DNA from: Lanius collurio
Taxonomy: Eukaryota; Chordata; Aves; Passeriformes; Laniidae
DNA: 64,000 nucleotides
Assembly: GCA_020086605.1 (NCBI GenBank)
Contig: JACBWW010000049.1
Location: 2,161,380 to 2,225,379, forward strand
Reading direction: 5' to 3'
The position numbers were made by a program, and so were the translations under genes. Each line of letters opens with the position of its first letter. The first letter of the stretch is position 1. The notes beneath the pieces are model-generated. The model was given only the letters and a program-made list of their open reading frames with translations. It did no database searches and had not been told where the DNA came from. Positions 49,890-60,233 of this stretch are shown here, in pieces.

Positions 49890-50088
49890 AATCGATTTCT
49901 TAATTAATATAAACAAACTATATTGTTTATATAATTATAAATAATATATTATTGCAACATATTATAATATATGTTATCAAAACATACAGTAGGTAATACC
50001 AAATATAAATATATTATTATAACACCTTTGATTTTAAGATACCAACATTCATATTCTCTCTATATAATATCATATATGATATTATGGG
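49890..50088. repeat. AT-rich low-complexity tract with 22-bp perfect palindrome
   Basis: Mostly TATA, ATTATA and AATAT units. Positions 50064-50085 form a perfect 22-bp palindrome (each strand reads identically), so the DNA could extrude as a cruciform. The CR1 copy starts within a few bases of its right edge. Confidence 0.85.
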
Positions 50089-50274
50089 ATCATAGAATCA
50101 CAGAATGGTTTGTGTTAGAAGGGACTTTAAAGATTATCCAGTGATCTGTGATCATCTCATTCCAACCCCCTCCCCTGGGCAGGGACACTTTCCACTAGAT
50201 CAGGTTGCTCAAAGGCCCATCCAACCTGACTTTGAACAATTCCAGGGATGGGGCAACCACAACTTCTCTGGGAA
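50089..50274 (-). mobile_element. CR1 3' fragment (~186 bp) inserted in AT-rich DNA
   Basis: ATCATAGAATCACAGAATGG, TTAGAAGGGACTTTAAAGAT, GGGCAGGGACACTTTCCACT and GCAACCACAACTTCTCTGGG are the reversed CR1 3' end. Compared with the other copies there is an extra block of about 17 bp around CCAGTGATCTGTGATC, with GATC-type duplication. AT-rich repeat DNA resumes directly after it. Confidence 0.95.
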
Positions 50275-50395
50275 GAGATATGCAATATATAATAATAGTA
50301 ATGCATATATTATATCTTATGTATTATATATTATATACATTTATTTCAGTACACATATATTATGTGCACATGTGAAAAAAAATATATTAAAACCT
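50275..50395. repeat. AT-rich low-complexity tract, right flank of CR1
   Basis: AATATATAATAATAGTAATG, then TATTATATATTATATACATT and TACACATATATTATG. It looks like the same AT-rich tract as 49890-50088, split by the CR1 insertion. Confidence 0.85.
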
Positions 50396-52080
50396 AAGTT
50401 TAGGTAAAGTTTGACATATTTTCATTTCCATTTAATTCTTTGTCTTGGAAAAGAGGCTCCAGTGAGACCCTGTGGTTACCTGATGGAATTTGTCCATGGT
50501 TTTGGTATGAAATAAGGGTGGTTACAGTCACAGCAGCAGAGTGGATCAATCAGGTAAATGGTTCTGAGAGACAATAGACACAGGAGCAGACTTTGAGGAG
50601 TGTGATGGGAATAAGGAGTGCAGTGGCCCTAATCAGCTTTCCCAGATTACTGTGTCATATTTATGGGTTTAGTGCAGCTAAAAGTTGCTGCCTCTTCTCT
50701 TGACATCTTTTCATCTGCTTCCTCCAGCACATGGCTATAACTCACTCCCACTCCACAGTTAGATGTGGAAAGGCCTGCAGGGAAAGACCTTTTCTCCATA
50801 AATTCCTAATGAAAGACCCCTACTCAAGACTAATTCATCCTTTGTTTTACATTAAAACACAAAACCAGGAGAGTTTCCCACACAAAGAAATGCTGCCATA
50901 GCTGAAGTTGGGCATTGTTGTACCCTGTGTACTGCACCCCTAAGTTCTTATGACAGCAGAATGAACACTGCCAGCACCTCTGAGGCCTGTGCCTTTTGCA
51001 AAATATCATAACCAAATGTCCCTACAGGCTCCTGCCCTCCCCCCTCCTTCCTGAGCTGCAGTTCACATCCTGCTCTTCCAGATCCTGGGAAAGCACATGA
51101 CACAGAGGTGCACTCAGCACTTCTCACTGCTCATTTTCTTGAGCTTTAGTGGTTGCCTCACACTGGGCCAAGAACATGACACCTGTTCAGAGAAGTGGTC
51201 CGAGGTGATTTTCCACCTGTCTGATTCTTCAGCAGGTTGGGAATGGTAGAGGCTTCCCAGCATAGCTTGCAGCAACTCAAAAGCTCCTCGAGATCCCATC
51301 AAGTGCACTTTTACTTCCTAAATGGGGGTATGACTCACAGTCTTTTTGGATTTTGATAAGACCAATGACATTGCCTCTGTCATCATTCCCTCTCCTCTGC
51401 CTCACCTGTCTGCCACATGTTGTCTTTCACAGAGGCAATCAAGTTGCCTGTTTATTCTGCTCTTTAGCCTGATGTCAGAGGGATTTGAATTCCCAGATAG
51501 GGCTACCAGGCACCCAAAAAGGTAATCCTCTCTTGCTCCTGTCTCAGAGAGCCAATCATCAGCTGTGGAGGACAATTAGGCATGGAGTGGCTTCAGCTGA
51601 GGTGGCCAAATGGGAATCAGATGGGATTCTGAGATATGCACTGGGAATATCTGTGTTCTCCATAGCCATCAGTAGCCACAATCTGTGTCTGAGCTACATT
51701 TCCATTGTGATGGGTGGACAAAAAAAGCCACTTTTAGGACAAAGTTCAACTTATTGTAAAATAAACATGTACTAAAAGCTGTATAAATAATATTTCTTGA
51801 CTATTGAGGGATCTCAGGAAGATTAGGTAGGATGTTGACATCTGAAAATAAGGAAAATGAACTCCCACAATAAGTTGGAACATTGGGGTGGTTTCTGGGT
51901 CACAGCAGTAGAGTTGACAACCAGAACATGATCATCAGCTGTGTTAATTTATATCATGTGTTTATTTACAATATTCTCCTGGGTTAGACTGTAAATTTGT
52001 GTTCCAAGTGCTTTCACATTCTCCAAGCAATATTTTGTAGTTAGTTTCCAGAAACATCAAGGAAAAATATCCACATAATG
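50396..52080. other. Unassigned noncoding DNA, 1.7 kb
   Basis: No gene or transposon recognised. Confidence 0.5.
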
Positions 52081-52142
52081 GGTGTGTATATATGTATTTT
52101 AATATATATGTGTAGATATGTGCATATGTATATATGTACATG
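52081..52142. repeat. TA/TG-rich compound microsatellite-like tract
   Basis: Alternating purine-pyrimidine DNA such as GTGTGTATATATGTATTTTA and ATATGTGCATATGTATATAT. Imperfect. Confidence 0.8.
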
Positions 52143-52640
52143 TGGAAGAGCCAAAAAATGAGCTAAAATGAAAATATACCAGAAATGAACTAACAGAAGT
52201 TACTCTACATAGAACAAATCTGTTCTCCATGTCTACCTCAATCCATACATTTCAATTAAATCTCCTTCTCTGCTCTTGAAACTATTATACTACATAAAAC
52301 CATCCCACTAAAAGTTCTTATTTCACAGGAATCCAGTTATTAATTGGTATTTTTCTCCCCTGCTCCCCCATCCAAGACCTCTTACTGTCTTCCTGGAATG
52401 AATGCATCATGGATGGTGAGAATTCCCATGTCACCTTGTAGTGCAGAGTAGCTGGAAGTGTGAATGGTGTTTGGAAGGACTCATTGTCTGATTTTGGTTA
52501 TTCCAAAAATAAACACTTCTACTCAGGCTCAGCCTTGTTAACAAATTTCTTCATCAGCATGCAAAGTAGTCTCTGCTACCAAATTGTGCAGTAACGTAGA
52601 CTCAGCAGATCTAGGTTTTCTTCAATCCATAATGTCACAG
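52143..52640. other. Unassigned noncoding DNA
   Basis: Nothing recognised. Confidence 0.5.
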
Positions 52641-52666
52641 ATTTTATTATTTTATTTTATTTTATT
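52641..52666. repeat. Short (ATTTT)n repeat near assembly gap
   Basis: About five ATTTT/ATTTTATT units, 23 bp before the N block. Confidence 0.85.
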
Positions 52667-52689
52667 CACCTTAGAAGCGCCTTAAGATG

Positions 52690-53066
52690 NNNNNNNNNNN
52701 NNNNNNNNNNNNNNNNNNNNNNNNNNNNNNNNNNNNNNNNNNNNNNNNNNNNNNNNNNNNNNNNNNNNNNNNNNNNNNNNNNNNNNNNNNNNNNNNNNNN
52801 NNNNNNNNNNNNNNNNNNNNNNNNNNNNNNNNNNNNNNNNNNNNNNNNNNNNNNNNNNNNNNNNNNNNNNNNNNNNNNNNNNNNNNNNNNNNNNNNNNNN
52901 NNNNNNNNNNNNNNNNNNNNNNNNNNNNNNNNNNNNNNNNNNNNNNNNNNNNNNNNNNNNNNNNNNNNNNNNNNNNNNNNNNNNNNNNNNNNNNNNNNNN
53001 NNNNNNNNNNNNNNNNNNNNNNNNNNNNNNNNNNNNNNNNNNNNNNNNNNNNNNNNNNNNNNNNNN
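52690..53066. other. Assembly gap, 377 N
   Basis: Run of N. The open frames drawn across it are meaningless. The flanks are AAGCGCCTTAAGATG on the left and CTCAGATTTTTCCAGG on the right, neither clearly a repeat edge. Confidence 1.
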
Positions 53067-54287
53067 CTCAGATTTTTCCAGGAACTGAAATGAAATAATG
53101 ACTTGGGTCAATCAAACAACTGAATTTCAGTTAAATATATATATCTTTGTCCCTCAAAACAATTTTTGTGTCAAATTAATTTCAAAGTTAGTTTGTAACC
53201 AATTGAAAATATTACAGTACAATAGAACTGTTTTTTTTGTTTTTTTGTTTTTTTTTTTTTCTGGTGGAAATAGTTACAACTTCATATAATTGTATTCAAA
53301 GCTTTGATTTTGATTGCAGAATTTTGTGATGGGAAAGAAGATGGCAGAGTGAAAGATTTTTAAGCTGACTCCAGTTTTGCCTGAGAAAATCAGAGACTCG
53401 TGGCTCTCTGCAGAAGAGTAGTTCCTAAGACATATGTTTAATCAGGATTTATTCCCTATGAAACTTCATAAAAATACTTGATGGCTTTATCTTTTTATAA
53501 AATCTTCAGAAATCAGTTTTTGAGTAGTTACTTCATTGCTTTTGTCAAGGATCTACTTTCTAACAATGAATTTCTCTATTTTGTGGCACTTTAATTGTTT
53601 TATAGCTTTTATTTATTGATTGGAAAAGCAAGACTTGTTTGTACAGTTTCTGCTGTAAAAGCCAAAGGACAGAGCTGATTCCTGCACAGAATTGTGCCAC
53701 CAGCTCCAGAAAGGTAAATGCAGAGAGACTGTCCTGTAAGAGTTGAGTCATACTGGTGTAAAAGGAAAATCAACATCCTCTGAAGGGTGGTATTGCAACT
53801 CTGGCACGAATCTGCCTGTCCTCATCATTGGATAAACAGCAAAGCAGCACCAAACAACCCAAATACCTCTCAGTAAGATACAAACACTGTTAAATATTAG
53901 TTGGATCTCTTGGTTTGTTTTGCTTTGAGGAAATGAGGCATTTTTGGAAATTTTGTCCAGGATGTAGCTGGAGTAAGTTGTTTATCCATCAGTTGGGATT
54001 TTAGTTAATGCTCTTTGGGGCTGAATTTCACTGTAATGAGGTTATAATATGAGGTTATAATATGTGCTGCTGTTATGGAGGAAAATTCAAAAATATTCAT
54101 GGTCAAAAGTTTTCAGGTCTGAGCTGGAAAGAGAAACCATTCAGCTTTCAATGAGGATGGTTTTTTGAAAGTCAGATATTCTGAAGGAAATAAAAAATGT
54201 GTGTTCCAACCCAAAATTTATTTTGAATCATTCTTCCTAACCAATGGCATTGGTGGAAGAGTCAGGAGAAGGTCCTGCTTGTGGTAA
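53067..54287. other. Unassigned noncoding DNA, 1.2 kb
   Basis: No gene recognised. It holds a T-rich tract with spaced G (53229-53262) and a 13-bp perfect tandem duplication, ATGAGGTTATAAT at 54036-54048 and 54049-54061. Confidence 0.55.
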
Positions 54288-54362
54288 GAGGCATTCAAGT
54301 CCAGGGGCTGGATTTTGGTGCACCTGGTGGTTGCCTTTCAACTCTGGATATTCTATGATTTT
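54288..54362 (+). mobile_element. Probable degraded CR1-like 3' end
   Basis: CATTCAAGTCCAGGGGCTGG, then CACCTGGTGG, then CCTTTCAACTCTGG and ATTCTATGATTTTA follow the order of a LINE/CR1 3' end ('GGATGACCTGGTGAGG...CCTTCCAACTCTGGATTCTATGATT'). It is short and diverged, so the call is tentative. Confidence 0.4.
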
Positions 54363-54594
54363 AAGTGCCCAAGAAGGAAACATTCCAATCCCTGAAGCTC
54401 TCATAAGCTCAGCAGGTGATTTGTAAAGGCAACATTACTGCCTTCTGGCCACTGGAAGAAGATGAATTCACATAGAAAACCTGCTGAGGAGGCACAGGTG
54501 GAATTAAATCTTCTGAATGACCTCTTAGTACAGGTATGGGATGGGCTCTTTGCCTCCTGTTTAAGCTCAGTAGAAGTTTTGCTGAATTGGGATC

Positions 54595-54775
54595 CAGGAC
54601 TCCTCAGCCAGAAACACTGACTTGCCCCATATCTCAATTTCCCTATCTGCAGGATGAGTAATAATGCTTTTTACATCAGATTACTATTTACATCCAGTTA
54701 GTCATTAAATGCTGCAGAATTTTACACCATTCATTAAAGTGCTCCAAAGAACACGATTAATCAACTGTCCATTAC
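54595..54775 (+). repeat. MIR/L3-like ancient retroposon relic
   Basis: CTGACTTGCCCCATATCTCA, ATTTCCCTATCTGCAGGATG and AGTAATAATG match the MIR/L3 tail pattern 'CTCAGTTTCCTCATCTGTAAAATGGGGATAATAAT'. Further along, CATTAAATG and TTAAAGTGCTCCAAAGAACA fit the pattern 'GATTAAATGAG...AAAGTGCTTAGAACAG'. The match is a block order recalled from the family, with heavy divergence. It could be MIR, L3 or another amniote core-SINE. Confidence 0.5.
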
Positions 54776-57107
54776 TCATTGTGTAGAATTACTCACAGGG
54801 CAGGTTTCTTCCTGATCAGATGCCCACCACCCTTTTAACCAAAAGAATAATATGACTAACAGAAATCACTGCAATGCTGACAGTGAATGACAAATACTTT
54901 TATTCTGTGAATCCCCCTACATATGGTTAGAGACACGACCAGATGAAAAACAACATTTCTGCAAACGCTCCTATGAACTGAAGCCACTCCTTGCAAACAG
55001 GCACGAGCAGAGAATTAAAAACACACACCAGATTTTGATCTCAGTTCAGCAAGTTTTGCTTGGGCACAAGTCCATTGGCTTCTTCACCCAACCAAGTGAG
55101 ACACAAATCAGGATGACATATTCATGCATGTCAGATAAAAGTGTGCAGGGTTATGTCCATATTAGTCATGCGATAACAGGACAGATGCATGTTAGGGTGG
55201 AACTGTGTTAGCAAATTATCTCACAAAAGGCTATTTGTCTTCCTTGGGACGTGTGCCACCATTTCAACAAGTCTGAATAAATCTACATTCCTGACTTCCT
55301 GTCATGGAGACTTAATCCAGCTCGGTCAGTGAGGAGAGGGTGGTTGCAATAAATTGGTTGGAGAAGGAAAAGCTTTCAGAAGGTTTTGGATTTGCCCTTC
55401 TGTGTTGCCACATTTCTGCACTCACACTCACTAAATTACCCAGCAGCGCACTGGGGAGAAAGTGAGAGAAGGAGGTGCTTGCAATCCAGCTAGGATGTGG
55501 CTGGCTGGATTGCCTTCATAATCACAGGTCAGATGTTGAAATATGGGTGATGTGATTTATCTTACACAGAAATAAAAGCCCTGAAGAGATCAGCTATTTC
55601 AGAGTTCACTTGGAAAGGAACTGAGGGGGACCAGCTTGTGAAGAGTGTGCTGGTCTATGTGGATGCAGATAAACTTCACTTGAATTGGGAGTCAGAGCTC
55701 CCCACACCTGGCAACCTTCAGCAATGGCAAAGTGTAAAACTGCATCATTTTACCTGTTCCTGTATAAACAGTAGTGACATGATGACAAGTCTGAGCCCTC
55801 TGTGCCTCAGGTCCTCTCTCAGTGACAGTAAGAGCAGCATCAGCACAGAAATAGCTGGAATTTAAGCTCCCAGATGGATTTGCTTAAACCATGACTATTT
55901 TGTCCTGAAGTGCACTTAGGAGCACTCTGTCTTTCAGCAGAAGTCACAGAGGCCTGCACCAAAAACCTGTAGCAAGCAGTAACTCCTTAAACAACTTCAG
56001 CTAAATATGCAAAGCTGGCCTGCCTACATCTTAAATTAATCAAGCACTGACTCAAGGTGAGGAATGAGGATGGAAAGAGAGAGTGTTTGACCTGTTTTCC
56101 CCAGAACTCAGTCCAGTCTAACAAGTGACCTGAGTCATATCTGCCTGTGCTCACCACCTCTGCCTGCTTTTAGCTTATGAACTCTTTTGTAACCTGCCTC
56201 TGACACAGAGGTATTTACTAAATAAATTTCTGATCACAGGGTCCTGCTGTCAGCTAGCAAATTCTATTTGCTACACTGACTCCAGGACAGCCATAGGCTG
56301 AGGAAAAAAGCTCTGGTCAACTCCTAACCCTGTTTACCAGGGCAGGACCTAAATTGAGAAGTTCACATATAGTTTAATGCTGTGACCTCTGTGCACTTAC
56401 TAATCCCTCATCCACTGCTCTTCAGCTCCTTTCTTGTCCACAGCCTCCAGACTAATACCCAGAAAGATGCTTGGATTTCCAAAACTGCCAACCATGCAGC
56501 TGTTACCTTCACAGGGGTTGCTGTGTTGAGTCAGCACACTGCCCCAGCACGGCCACAGCCGTAGGATCTCTCCTTCCTATGGATAATCACATCTTTGCCT
56601 GCATCAGGCACCTTCCTGCTGCAGCAGGATTTTGATACCAGCAACAAGATTGCTTCTGCTCTCAGGGCAAGCTGAAATTAGACCAGAGAAAAGATTTGGG
56701 AGTCTGTTATCCTTGTAATTAATTTTTCAAAAATCAGTGTTCGAATCACTAGATTTCCTCCACAGTGATGATTTAGAAAATACTATCAGATTTTATTATT
56801 GATCTATTGAAATATTTAATTTTTTTGTGAACTCACGAATATTCTTTTTAATTCAGGAATACCCAGTGCTTCATTGGGGCAGACTCAGAGTCCAAGCTCT
56901 CAGAGAAGTAGAGATAAACTCATTGTGTATCACTCTGACATGTCCCTGTCTGTCTCCACAGACAAGGAATTTCATTCCTCCTAAACTGACTTTAGTTGCT
57001 CCCCTTTTTTTCTGTTTGCATCACAGGCAGTGCTCAGGGTGCAGCTGATGTGTGGAAGTTCACACTGCAGCACATTTTATTCATTACTTGTATAATTAAT
57101 TAACATC
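54776..57107. other. Unassigned noncoding DNA, 2.3 kb
   Basis: No gene or transposon recognised. Confidence 0.5.
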
Positions 57108-57265
57108 ACTTGACACTGGCACAGGCTGCCCAGGGAAGCTGTGGATGCCTCATCCCTAAGAGTGTTGGTGCCTGCTCTAATGAAGGTGTCTGCCCATCAC
57201 AGGGATGCTGGAACAAGGTGAGTTTTGAGGTCTTGTCCAACCCAAACCATTCTATGATTCCATGA
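57108..57265 (+). mobile_element. CR1 3' fragment (~158 bp)
   Basis: Sense orientation: CACTGGCACAGGCTGCCCAG, GGAAGCTGTGGATGCCTCAT, GAGGTCTTGTCCAACCCAAA and CCATTCTATGATTCCATGAT. The segment between the 'CATCCCT' block and the terminal block is altered relative to the other copies, so it is diverged or internally rearranged. Confidence 0.92.
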
Positions 57266-59792
57266 TAAATGTACACTAAAAATCACTGTGATGAAGGTGA
57301 TAGAGCTGCACTAGTGCATAGGCAATAAGGGACCAGAGTAAGGTGACACTTTCCTTCCCTGTAATGTTTTTGTTTCAGATGAAGGAAAAAAATGGGGGCA
57401 CACTTGGAAATGTCACTTCACCCAATCTGGAATGAAATGCTCCAAGTGGGTTGAAGAGGAAGATTTCCTGTAGGGTACTCACCGAGAGAGAAATCAAAGC
57501 AAGTACATACATAGACTTTATGTCAAACTGTCCCTATATTCATCCCAGATATATGTGCCCAAGCTAAAAGTGACAACCTTTCAGTGCTATCACACAGAGT
57601 TTCACTGAGAAACACAAGGTCAGGACTTCAATATTGTGTGTAAGAATAAGAAAAAATATTACAAATTGGAATTTCATATTATTAAGAAATACTTAAAAAA
57701 TTTACCATGTAATCTCACTAGAAAAGAATTTCTTCACTCCAAGATAGTGACTTTCTGTTCTTCCATCTTAGAAAATCTTCTGTGTTTTATGAAACAGCAT
57801 CTCTCCTCCAGTTAATTCTGCTTTTTAAACCTCAGTTTTCCCCAAATACGGAAAAAAACACAAAACTCAAAAAAAACCCCACAACCTAATTTAAATACTC
57901 TGAAACAGCAGTTCAAAAAAAAATGTTTCATTTGGAAGTATCTTATTAAAAATTAAGCAATTCTTAACAAAAACAACTTTTCAATGAAAAAAGAAAGTAA
58001 GGGTCATACGTTTCCCAATTAAAAAAAAAAATATATTTAGGTAGATAACTTCCCTTTAAAATGTATTTTTAAAATTTAATTTTAATTTTAGGAGGGGGTA
58101 CAGTGTGAAATAGGTGTTCAGACCATGAATGAGTCTGATAGAAAATAACTGAGGGCAAATAACACCAGAAAGGAGAGAGAGGTTTTGAAATTGGATTGTG
58201 TAAAGTGTTACTAAGAAGTATTAAGCAAAGGCCTTCCCTGAAACACAACCATACTAATATTCAAATTAAATACCTATTAAATATAAGATACACACTTCAC
58301 AATATGGATTCTCCCAGGGCTTTGATTATGAGGTGGCAGGAAGAAGCCTGTAATTAATATTATATGGTGATTCTTTTCAAAGCAGATTGTTCCAAGAGCT
58401 GTAATAACTACTGCTTTACTAAGTTGTCCTTCAATAGCTAAAAAGCAATTAGGACCCAGAGCAAAGGTAAACATGCAAGCCTGTTTAATTGCTGGCAATA
58501 TTTTATTGGAAAAATTGAAATGATGATATTTCTGAACAGTTTTAGCAGTTGCAGGTTTGATCTTACCTTGAATCTAGATATTTTTCATGTACCAAGTCAA
58601 CATTTGCTCTGTGTAAGGGAACAGAAACATCTTTAAGGAAATGATTCCTTCAAACATTTTTGCTCTGTACCTTTGGCCTGAGGCATCCTCCTTGGAGACC
58701 AAACCATTTGGAGCAAAGAAATAGCATCTAAATGGAGCTGTGAAAATTGCAATAACATCTAACATGGCGAAACAAAAATTAGCAATTATCATCTCCCAGC
58801 AGAGCAGTGGGAACCAGATATTCTCTGTCCATCAAGAGGAAAACAATTAATGCTAATTTACCTAATCAAATGCTCTGATATAGGGAAATTTGTCTGGATC
58901 TCCATTTAACTATGTGGTTATACCAATAGGTGTGTAGTACTTAGCATGAATCCAAGATACTTGTTCCCCTTACATCCCATGGCAACACATTCCATAAGTT
59001 AATTATATGCTTTCTTAGAAAAAATAAAAAGGCATTTAATCCGTTTCACGGTGGCTGTGTTGCTCATCAAATGTCTAGAACAGTTAATGTCTTGGTAAGA
59101 TTATCAGCTCAGCAATTTTTAAACCCAAAAGGGCTTATTTTGTCATCTTGTTTGACCTATCATCTGCTTAAGGCCAAGGGACTTCTCTGAAGTTGTTCTT
59201 GCTTTAATCTTCACTAGATCCTGACTTTGCAGCACAGATCAGTCTAGATTTGAAAGTGGCTGGTAGCAAAATGTGTTGTTGCAATACTTAATTACTCTCA
59301 TTTGTTCCAGTCAATGTTTGTTTAGCTTCCACCTCTACCTTTCAGACCTCGTTATACCCATTTTTGGTAGAATAACTAATCCCCTTCTTGTCCATCATCT
59401 GGTTTTGGGTAAAGTGTAACATCCTGCTTGCTCAGGTCCCTGATAGATGATTCAGATCATAATTTGTTCTTTTACATTTTTCACTTCTCTTGTGCTGTTT
59501 GTACCATCACTTTATTTTTATCAGCACTGACTTAAAGGTTTCTTGGAAGTGTGATGTCAAATAATCATCTCAGGCCCACAGGGCTTATAAGTGATATTTT
59601 TTAGTGATTAAACTGCTCCAGTAACCTCTGCACAGCAGGCTGAGGGCTTCTGCACTGTCCCTTTCTCCTCTCCAAAGCCAAGACATGGAGTGTTCCAGAT
59701 ACCATGTCTCTTCCCCAACCAGTTAAGTCCTGGACAAATAACACTGGTATAGCCCAGATTTCTAAAATTTACAATCCTTAACAGTGTTCTGT
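57266..59792. other. Unassigned noncoding DNA, 2.5 kb
   Basis: No gene or transposon recognised. A-rich patches lie at 57850-57885 and 58021-58032. Confidence 0.5.
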
Positions 59793-60233
59793 TCACCTCT
59801 GATGAACTTTGCCCTTTTGTTTGGACTGTTGAATCTCCCCTGAAAGAGAAATGCTGCTGCTGTCTGGAGACAGCGAGTCCCTTAGTGCTGGCAGAGGTAT
59901 TTCCTGAAGATCAGCTGTCTGATCCTTCGGGGGGTATTGCATGACCAAATTCATCTTAATCAAGCCAGAAGAATACCTTTTGTCTGGAAATGCTGACCTC
60001 CTGTGTGAACTGGATCTTGAAGGGTTTCCTGTTCCATCTAGGGAATGTCCATTCCACCAGAAAATGGACCTAAGGAGGTATTGCTTAATGCAAGAAAGGG
60101 AAATAAAGGGGATATTTATCTGAACTGCAGTTTTCTGAGGACATAATTTGGATTTCATGTGGTCAGAGCTCTTGAAAAAGACTGTCAGTGCATTTCTCAG
60201 TATGTCAGGAACAATATGCTCACGACATTTCAA
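59793..60233 (-). other. Unrecognised minus-strand open frame, 146 codons, possible exon content
   Basis: The C-terminal half (about 60045-59793) has a composition unlike chance frames here: Pro/Ser/Asp/Glu/Gln-rich and acidic, including PPKDQTADLQEIPLPALRDS and then a Ser-rich stretch SPDSSSISLSGEIQQSKQK. The frame ends in TGA next to CAGAG|GTGAAC, a fair 5' splice site. Upstream, GGACATTCCCTAG and GTTCACACAG are mediocre acceptors. I do not recognise a family. The N-terminal half looks like chance sequence, and the annotated start is not a good ATG context. It could be a real internal exon, a retrocopy scrap or chance. Confidence 0.2.

Noticed and set aside
49890..50395. AT-rich palindromic tract as a replication origin or scaffold attachment site
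   Set aside because: Base composition alone cannot support this, and the tract is adequately explained as AT microsatellite split by a CR1.
52671..53111. ORFs of 133-146 codons across N
   Set aside because: They are translations of an assembly gap.
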